Below are positions 7,374 through 11,561 of a DNA stretch of 11,561 nucleotides, in pieces. The notes under the pieces are model-generated. The model was not told the origin of the DNA and did no database searches. It worked only from the letters and a program-made list of their open reading frames with translations. Positions within the stretch are counted from its first letter, which is position 1. Every line of letters begins with the position of its first letter. The translations under genes and the position numbers were made by a program. The DNA comes from Dehalococcoidia bacterium. GTDB taxonomy: Bacteria > Chloroflexota > Dehalococcoidia > Lucifugimonadales > Lucifugimonadaceae. Where the stretch lies: contig JAAXHR010000384.1 in the NCBI GenBank assembly GCA_012270805.1, positions 1 to 11,561 of the forward strand. The letters run 5' to 3'.

Positions 7374-8342
7374 ATGAGCGACTACTCATACAGCCACACT
7401 CTCGGGATCGCTTCGTTTGAAGGCCGGGGCTTCATGAACCCTGTAGACGTCCGTTTTTCGAGCGACGGCTATCTGTACGTTTTGAGTCGGTCGAACGCCG
7501 CCAACAGAAACGTAAGGGTGAGCGCAGTCACCCTCGACTCCGAGTTCCTTTTCGAGTTCGCCAACTGGGGAACCGAACCGGGGCTGTCGACCCAACCGAC
7601 TGCTATCGCTATCGGTCCGGACCAGCGTGTATACCTAACCGACGAATACACGCAGTTGCTGTCCGTGTTCGAAAAGGACGGAACCTTTTCGCACCGATGG
7701 GGCGAGGCTGGTTCCTCGGAAGGCCAGTGGAACCGTCCGTCTGGCTTGGCCTTCGATTCTCAAGGCTGCTTGCACGTTGTGGATCACCTCAACGCCCGAA
7801 TCCAGAAATACACGGAGGACGGGCGATACATCTCATCATTCGGAACTTTCGGTGCCGGACCGGGTGAATTCAACTACCCCTGGGGCATTTCGATCGACGC
7901 CGAAGATTGCATCTGGATTGTCGATTGGCGCAACGACCGCGTCCAGCGTTTCACGCCGGACGGCGAGTTCATCTTCGCCTTCGGATCAAGCGGTGCCCGC
8001 GACGGTGAGTTCGACCGCCCCTCAAACGTTCACGTCAGCAGCGACGGCACCGTATACGTATCCGACTGGAGAAACGATCGCGTTCAGGTGTTCGATATGG
8101 ACGGAGAATATCGCGAGACCCTCGTCGGTCACGCCACGTTATCCAAGTGGTGCCAGGAATTCCTGGACGTAAACCCGGAGCAGGCCGGATGGCGCGCCAA
8201 CTCCGGCATGACCGAGCAAGAGAAGCTGTTCTGGCGGCCTGCGGGAATCGACACGAATTCCGATGGACTAGTCTGCATAGCCGACAGTTGTCGTCACCGG
8301 GTTCAAATCTACAGTCGCGTCGCGGTGCCCGTGCTGGCATGA
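7374..8342 (+). CDS. NHL-repeat six-bladed beta-propeller protein
   Basis: A 322-residue protein made almost wholly of NHL repeats. Blades are recognisable by the pattern P-x-G-hydrophobic, DG-x-hydrophobic-Y-V-x-D, R-V-Q-x-F: NPVDVRF (22-28), QPTAIAI (74-80), RPSGLAF (121-127), YPWGISI (168-174), RPSNVHV (215-221) and RPAGIDT (288-294). Two neighbouring blades share the identical string DWRNDRVQ (184-191 and 231-238). The last blade holds CIADSCRHRVQIYS (301-314). NHL propellers mostly mediate protein or RNA contacts, and some act as hydrolases or lyases; no catalytic set is evident here. GGAG (7362-7365) lies 8 nt before the ATG at 7374; longer starts would overlap DUF1501. There is no signal peptide. 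The gene follows DUF1501 by 77 nt, so it is probably the third operon gene and could be a scaffold for the DUF1800/DUF1501 pair (inference). Confidence 0.88.
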   Translation: MSDYSYSHTLGIASFEGRGFMNPVDVRFSSDGYLYVLSRSNAANRNVRVSAVTLDSEFLFEFANWGTEPGLSTQPTAIAIGPDQRVYLTDEYTQLLSVFEKDGTFSHRWGEAGSSEGQWNRPSGLAFDSQGCLHVVDHLNARIQKYTEDGRYISSFGTFGAGPGEFNYPWGISIDAEDCIWIVDWRNDRVQRFTPDGEFIFAFGSSGARDGEFDRPSNVHVSSDGTVYVSDWRNDRVQVFDMDGEYRETLVGHATLSKWCQEFLDVNPEQAGWRANSGMTEQEKLFWRPAGIDTNSDGLVCIADSCRHRVQIYSRVAVPVLA

Positions 8343-8367
8343 CACCCTCTATACGAGCGCTTCCAGG

Positions 8368-9162
8368 TCAAAGCCGCGCCATCAACGCCTCCCCAAATGG
8401 GGTGTCTGCCAATCGCCACTGGCCTGAGAGTTTGCCGCCGTCGATGATTAGTTCGGTTCCGGTCATGTAGCTGGATTCGTCGGAAGCTAAGAAGAGGACG
8501 CCGTATCCGATCTCTTCCGGTGTGCCCATTCGGCCCATGGGCCTGTTGGATGCTTCGGAGTCGCCTATTTCTTGGGAGCCGGCGTGGAGCATCTGAGTGT
8601 CGATAGCACCGGGATGGACAGAGTTGGCCCTGATGCTGTCTCGAGCGTACTGTATCGCCGTACATTTGGTCAGCAGGTGGACAGCGGCCTTGGAGGCGTT
8701 GTACGCGGCGGACCAAGCCTGACCTACCAGTCCGGCACCGGACGATATGTTGATGATCGACCCGCCACCGGCGCGTCTCATGTGCGGGATAACTTCCCTC
8801 GTGCCGAGGAATGTGCCCTTACCGTTTACCGCCATCACGTGGTCCCACTCTTCGGCGGTCGTCTCTTCCACTTTGCCATAATGTGCCGCCGCCGCGTTGT
8901 TGACCAGCACGTTGAGTTTTCCGAACCGGTTAAGGACTTCGTTCACGCCGCTGGCCCAGTCGTCCTCGCTAGTGATGTCGAGCCTCTTGAAGATAACGTT
9001 GCTACCGGACTCATCGATGTTTAAGGCGACTTGTCGGCCCTTTTCCTCATCCACATCGGCAATGCAGACCTTGGCGCCTTCCTCGGCGAAGAGCCTTGCC
9101 GATGCGGCGCCGATCCCGCTCGCCGCGCCAGTTATTATCGCCACTTTGCCTTCAAGTCTCAT
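8368..9162 (-). CDS. Short-chain dehydrogenase/reductase (SDR), classical type
   Basis: A 264-residue classical SDR with a Rossmann fold. The dinucleotide site is TGAASGIG (11-18). Asp36 at the end of the second strand (CIADVDEEKG) favours NAD over NADP. NNA (88-90) follows. The catalytic set is Ser141 (INISSG), Tyr154 and Lys158 (YNASK), with the usual Asn114 candidate in VNGKG. PGAIDT (184-189) and SSYMTGTELIIDGG (230-243) are typical of the family, whose members oxidise or reduce alcohol, sugar or steroid substrates. The substrate cannot be deduced. The start ATG has AAGGA about 14 nt upstream, somewhat far. The gene converges on the NHL gene with a 25-nt gap and has the repeat island upstream of it. 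Confidence 0.94.
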   Translation of the reverse strand: MRLEGKVAIITGAASGIGAASARLFAEEGAKVCIADVDEEKGRQVALNIDESGSNVIFKRLDITSEDDWASGVNEVLNRFGKLNVLVNNAAAAHYGKVEETTAEEWDHVMAVNGKGTFLGTREVIPHMRRAGGGSIINISSGAGLVGQAWSAAYNASKAAVHLLTKCTAIQYARDSIRANSVHPGAIDTQMLHAGSQEIGDSEASNRPMGRMGTPEEIGYGVLFLASDESSYMTGTELIIDGGKLSGQWRLADTPFGEALMARL

Positions 9163-9225
9163 GGTCTGTTTCCGTCCTTACTCTATGGTTCACCGTCCGC
9201 AATCCTAAACGAGAACAATCACAAC

Positions 9226-9255
9226 CGTCCCCTTTCGTGCAAACGCAAGGGGACG
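9226..9255. repeat. Hairpin with 9-bp perfect stem
   Basis: cgtcccctt (9226-9234) pairs with aaggggacg (9247-9255) around a 12-nt loop. It lies 64 nt upstream of the SDR start and next to a family A repeat. It has no T-tract and is probably part of the palindromic repeat island rather than a terminator. Confidence 0.45.
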
Positions 9256-9262
9256 CGATCAA

Positions 9263-9290
9263 GCGAAGCGAGATCGCAGGGGTATGCCCA
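9263..9290. repeat. Dispersed repeat family A, copy 3
   Basis: gcgaagcgag, then atcgcagggg, then tatgccca. It closely resembles 1133-1160 and, less well, 17-43. It is non-coding. Confidence 0.55.
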
Positions 9291-9334
9291 CCGCGCGGTC
9301 GCCTGCAACACGCCCCCCTGAACATACTGCGCTC

Positions 9335-9371
9335 GCTACGCTCGCGCCCCTATCGCGGGCGAAAGGGGCTG
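9335..9371. repeat. Palindromic repeat family C, copy 1
   Basis: This 37-bp unit matches 9757-9793 at 36 of 37 positions. Its core 9346-9369 is a near-perfect inverted repeat (11-bp arms with one A/A mismatch) around a GG centre. A ccctgaacata-type element lies just before both copies. Confidence 0.75.
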
Positions 9372-9406
9372 GCATGCGCGCTGTTGTGGTTAGGTTGCTG
9401 CTGATC

Positions 9407-9465
9407 GCCCCCTTTGTCCTTCGGACATTTCCCCCGCGAGCGGGGGAAACCCTGCTGTCCATCCC
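9407..9465. repeat. 59-bp palindromic repeat family B, copy 1
   Basis: It matches 9682-9740 at 58 of 59 positions. It contains two back-to-back palindromes: tgtcc-ttc-ggaca, and a 10-bp inverted repeat at 9428-9437/9440-9449 (tttcccccgc with gcgggggaaa). The single difference between copies falls in the two-base centre of the larger palindrome. Confidence 0.85.
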
Positions 9466-9506
9466 CATGTCATCTCGAGTGCAACGAGGAATCCCCCGTC
9501 AGATGC

Positions 9507-9614
9507 TTTGGCTGCGTTCAGCATGAAAGGCACTGCCCCTGAACATACCCCGCTCGCGGAAAATGGTCGCCATGATCGTTTGCCCCCGCTTGTGGAGGAA
9601 ATGACGCAGCCAAA
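9507..9614. repeat. 11-bp inverted repeat bounding about 108 bp
   Basis: tttggctgcgt (9507-9517) is inverted perfectly at 9604-9614 (acgcagccaaa). A C5 run lies at 9493-9497 and a G5 run at 9615-9619, outside the arms. It could be the ends of a miniature element; no target duplication was found. Confidence 0.35.
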
Positions 9615-9681
9615 GGGGGCAACGTTCAAATCATCCCACGTCGGTGCAATCACGCAAATCCCCATCCGTACACCTCATACA

Positions 9682-9740
9682 GCCCCCTTTGTCCTTCGGA
9701 CATTTCCCCCGCTAGCGGGGGAAACCCTGCTGTCCATCCC
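9682..9740. repeat. 59-bp palindromic repeat family B, copy 2
   Basis: This is the partner of 9407-9465, in the same orientation, with one mismatch. Here the large palindrome (9703-9724) is perfect across 22 bases, with CTAG at its centre. A family C copy follows 16 bp later, so B and C may form one composite module. Confidence 0.85.
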
Positions 9741-9756
9741 TGAAGATGCCCTGCTT

Positions 9757-9793
9757 GCTACGCTCGCGCCCCTTTCGCGGGCGAAAGGGGCTG
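9757..9793. repeat. Palindromic repeat family C, copy 2, inside a gene's 3' end
   Basis: It matches 9335-9371 at 36 of 37. Its 11-bp arms are 9768-9778 and 9781-9791. On the minus strand it encodes QPLSPAKGARA and then the TAG stop (complement of 9758-9760) of the FAD oxidoreductase. Confidence 0.8.
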
Positions 9794-10936
9794 TGGGATC
9801 CAGCCGCGGCTTTGGCGCCAATCGGTGGTGATGTCAGAGAAACGGGATAGTTTCAGGGCGGAGATGTCGATGGTGGATTTGCCGCGAAGGACGAGGTCGC
9901 TGACGGCTTTGCCAGTCGCTGGCGAGATGCCAAATCCGTGAGCGGATGCTGTGACGACGATGTAGTTGCTGGGGTTGTCCATGATGTCGATGATGGGCAT
10001 GTAGTCTGGAGCCTGCTCGACGATGCCGGCCCAAGTTCGGAGCAGCGGGACATCGGCGACTACGGGGAGGAGTTCTGCGAGCCGTCTGGCGATGTTTCTG
10101 ATTAGCGGAGTGTTGGGTTTGCTGGGGTCGGTGGTGAGGTCGACGTCGGCCCACTCGTGGGGGCCGCCTCCGAATAGCAGATTGCCCCTGGCGGCCTGGC
10201 GACCGTAGAGTCCGTTGCCCACCAGGGCGATGTCGAAGAGCGGTTCGATGGGAACGGTAGCGATGATTTCGACTCTTGCGGGAGCGACGGGTACGTGGAC
10301 ACCGACCATCTCGGCCAAGAGCGCGGTCTGGGGTCCGGCGGCGCTGACGACGACATCAGCGGCGATGTCGCCGGCGGTGGTCTCGACCGCGGCGACTCGT
10401 CCGTCGGCGACCTTGAAACCGGTGACGGCGGTGTTCTGATAGAGCCGGCCTCCCAAGTCTTGGAAAGCCCATGCGAATGCCTGTACGGAGCGTTGGGGAT
10501 TAGCATGACCTCCGTTGGCGAAGAATGCCCCGCCGAGTGTCCGGCCAGAGATTCCGGGGATCAGGTCCTGCACCTCCGCGGGGTCGAGCAGCTCTACGCT
10601 GATGCCGTGGCGCACCGCGTTGTCTCGTTCCACGAAGATGTCGTCCATCTCCTCTTCGGTCACGGCAACTTGGACCCGGCCTTGGTGTATGAACTCGGTG
10701 GGGTAGCCGAGTTCTTCGTCAAGCGTCGTCCACAGCTTTATGGATTCGACGGCTATGGGTATCAGCGCGGGGTCGTCGGTCCGCTCGCTGATCATGCCGC
10801 CGTTGCGACCGGATGCTTCGCCGCCGATTAATCCTTTCTCCACAACAACGACATCCATGCCCGCCTTTGCGAGGAAGTAGGCTGAGGCGAGGCCCGAAAC
10901 GCCGCCGCCGATGACGACTGTGTCTGCACTGTTCAT
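9758..10936 (-). CDS. DAO-family FAD-dependent oxidoreductase (D-amino-acid/sarcosine/opine dehydrogenase-like)
   Basis: A 392-residue flavoprotein of the DAO superfamily. The FAD-binding GxGxxG is VVIGGGVSGLASA (7-19), followed by the ribose-contacting Glu33 in VVVVEKG and by GGEASGRNGGMI, the usual second flavin contact. VVSAAGPQ (about 196-203) and TASAHGFGISPATGKA (about 329-344) are the family's C-terminal signatures. Family members oxidise secondary or primary amines of amino acids. The gene lies downstream of a BFD-like [2Fe-2S] gene, the arrangement of HcnA/HcnC and opine or proline dehydrogenase complexes, so it probably acts as the substrate-oxidising subunit of a respiratory or NAD-linked dehydrogenase (inference). 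No Shine-Dalgarno precedes the ATG at 10936. The C-terminus is odd: residues 382-392 and the stop lie within a dispersed repeat, so the tail probably differs from the ancestral end near KLSRF. The substrate is unknown. Confidence 0.9.
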   Translation of the reverse strand: MNSADTVVIGGGVSGLASAYFLAKAGMDVVVVEKGLIGGEASGRNGGMISERTDDPALIPIAVESIKLWTTLDEELGYPTEFIHQGRVQVAVTEEEMDDIFVERDNAVRHGISVELLDPAEVQDLIPGISGRTLGGAFFANGGHANPQRSVQAFAWAFQDLGGRLYQNTAVTGFKVADGRVAAVETTAGDIAADVVVSAAGPQTALLAEMVGVHVPVAPARVEIIATVPIEPLFDIALVGNGLYGRQAARGNLLFGGGPHEWADVDLTTDPSKPNTPLIRNIARRLAELLPVVADVPLLRTWAGIVEQAPDYMPIIDIMDNPSNYIVVTASAHGFGISPATGKAVSDLVLRGKSTIDISALKLSRFSDITTDWRQSRGWIPQPLSPAKGARA

Positions 10937-11016
10937 GGGATGGTGGTGTTATAGGTTATTCGGAGTTTAGTGGTTTTAGTTGCGTCGTAGACCCAGATGG
11001 TCTACCTCTGCTGCCC

Positions 11017-11062
11017 CGGCGTCGCTTCACTGCGCGTCCCGCTTTCGTGGCGAGAGACGCCG
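11017..11062. repeat. Repeat-like hairpin between the two redox genes
   Basis: cggcgtc (11017-11023) pairs with gacgccg (11056-11062) around a loop that contains gcgtcccgctttcgtggcga, similar in style to the other GC-rich repeat pieces. It lies in the 132-nt gap between the [2Fe-2S] gene stop and the FAD oxidoreductase start. It may affect expression between the two genes or be another repeat remnant. Confidence 0.35.
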
Positions 11063-11068
11063 CCGCTA

Positions 11069-11545
11069 CTATCCGAGGACCTTGCTGGTGGGACTGAACC
11101 ACTTGGGCCATTCGTTGCGGATCTGATCGGTCTCGTCGTCAGGCCACATTACGTTCAACGGTAGCGGACGTACGGGCGGTCGATACGTCATCAAAGGTAT
11201 TTCGGCGACCTCTGCGTTTGCTTCCTCGGCGAGTAGCAGAGCTACTTGCTCGCGGCAGTGCCTGCCTTGGCAGATGCCTGTGCCAGCCCTCGTGAGACGC
11301 TTGACCTGGTTGGGGTTGATCGGGTTGTCCTCGAGTTGAGTCTGAAGGCTCCGCTGGTTCATCTGTGCAGATTCCCATTCCAGATACCGCGGAGGTTGCA
11401 AACCTACGATCTCGGCACGGGTGACCTCCTCGCACCGGCAGGCGAAGATGTCTTGTCCGCTAGAGTTCGCGAGAGAGTGGAGCCATTTCTTCCGGTTGGA
11501 GATTGCGTCGGCGAGCGGTTTGGTCCCCCTTTGTTCTTCGGACAT
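11069..11545 (-). CDS. BFD-like [2Fe-2S]-binding protein, start uncertain, near window edge
   Basis: A 158-residue protein with four cysteines in the BFD/Fer2_BFD pattern: Cys36 and Cys38 in FACRCEEVTRAEI, then Cys92 and Cys97 in RAGTGICQGRHC. This is the [2Fe-2S] cluster domain of NirB/BFD and of HcnA, sarcosine oxidase alpha and opine dehydrogenase subunits. The 53 residues between Cys pairs are longer than in small BFD proteins. The tail TYRPPVRPLPL (120-130) resembles the end of the amine-dehydrogenase partners. It probably passes electrons from the FAD oxidoreductase encoded next downstream. The apparent ATG (complement of 11543-11545) lies inside a family B repeat, and residues 1-7 (MSEEQRG) are repeat-encoded. 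No Shine-Dalgarno is visible, and the frame stays open to the window edge, so the true start may be further upstream. Confidence 0.82.
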   Translation of the reverse strand: MSEEQRGTKPLADAISNRKKWLHSLANSSGQDIFACRCEEVTRAEIVGLQPPRYLEWESAQMNQRSLQTQLEDNPINPNQVKRLTRAGTGICQGRHCREQVALLLAEEANAEVAEIPLMTYRPPVRPLPLNVMWPDDETDQIRNEWPKWFSPTSKVLG

Positions 11546-11561
11546 TTCGCCCGTGGGCGGT
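11525..11561. repeat. Palindromic repeat family B, degenerate copy 3 at the window edge
   Basis: Positions 11525-11548 match the family B unit at 23 of 24. The following stem differs in sequence (cgccc-gt-gggcg) but is still self-complementary. The copy runs off the window and overlaps the apparent start of the [2Fe-2S] gene. Confidence 0.6.

Larger units (their letters stand above)
9163..9757. other. 595-bp non-coding repeat island
   Basis: No gene is credible here; the open frames that cross it are made of the repeats. It holds a 9-bp hairpin (9226-9255), a family A copy (9263-9290), a 37-bp palindromic module (9335-9371), two copies of a 59-bp module (9407-9465 and 9682-9740), a pair of ccctgaacatac elements (9315-9336 and 9536-9557), and an 11-bp inverted repeat (9507-9517 with 9604-9614). 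It must also contain the SDR promoter on the minus strand, which was not located. Confidence 0.7.

Noticed and set aside
6784..7389. 201-residue minus-strand open frame
   Set aside because: It is antisense to the conserved DUF1501 gene and has no family features.
9163..9793. CRISPR array
   Set aside because: The repeats are few, palindromic, of several types and irregularly spaced, with no uniform spacers and no cas genes.
9284..9831. Several 80-107 residue open frames in the repeat island
   Set aside because: Their translations are repeats read through, such as FVLRTFPP and LSRAKGA strings on both strands. They have no Shine-Dalgarno and resemble no family.
10295..10831. 178-residue plus-strand open frame
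   Set aside because: It lies wholly antisense within the well-supported FAD oxidoreductase gene and has no recognisable domain; such shadows are common at this GC.

Overview
The window suggests a free-living bacterium of moderately high GC. The strongest hints are the soluble DUF1800-DUF1501-NHL gene group, an SMP-30/GH32 pair, and many short GC-rich palindromic repeats between genes. From memory this mix fits uncultivated Chloroflexota of the Dehalococcoidia/SAR202 type. That placement is an inference: the window has no rRNA or other phylogenetic marker.

Layout. Positions 1-125 hold a repeat fragment and a hairpin. An SMP-30/gluconolactonase-like gene (126-1031, minus) is divergent from a GH32 beta-fructosidase-like gene (1186-2811, plus); the 154-bp gap contains a dispersed repeat. 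A tRNA-Leu(UAG) with encoded CCA follows (2838-2921, plus). Next is a lone minus-strand gene (3000-4352, TTG start) for a 450-residue protein with an N-terminal Swt1-like HEPN domain. It has visibly lower GC than its neighbours and is a candidate horizontally acquired defence or stress gene. After a 363-bp divergent spacer comes a three-gene plus-strand operon: DUF1800 (4716-6104), DUF1501 (6142-7296) and a six-bladed NHL-repeat propeller (7374-8342). A classical SDR dehydrogenase (8368-9162, minus) converges on it.

Positions 9163-9757 form a 595-bp repeat island of imperfect palindromic modules, including a 59-bp unit present twice with one mismatch. Beyond it, on the minus strand, lie a DAO-family FAD oxidoreductase (9758-10936) and, upstream of that, a BFD-like [2Fe-2S] protein (11069-11545, start uncertain near the window edge). 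Together they look like two subunits of an HcnABC/opine-dehydrogenase-type amine or amino-acid dehydrogenase; a third subunit may lie outside the window.

The most distinctive observations are: (1) repeat modules that intrude into genes, supplying the last 11 codons and stop of the FAD oxidoreductase and the apparent first codons of the [2Fe-2S] protein; (2) the orphan HEPN gene beside a tRNA; (3) a GH32 enzyme with Ala in place of the conserved catalytic Glu of the EC motif; (4) a DUF1800/DUF1501/NHL operon whose products have no visible export signal.
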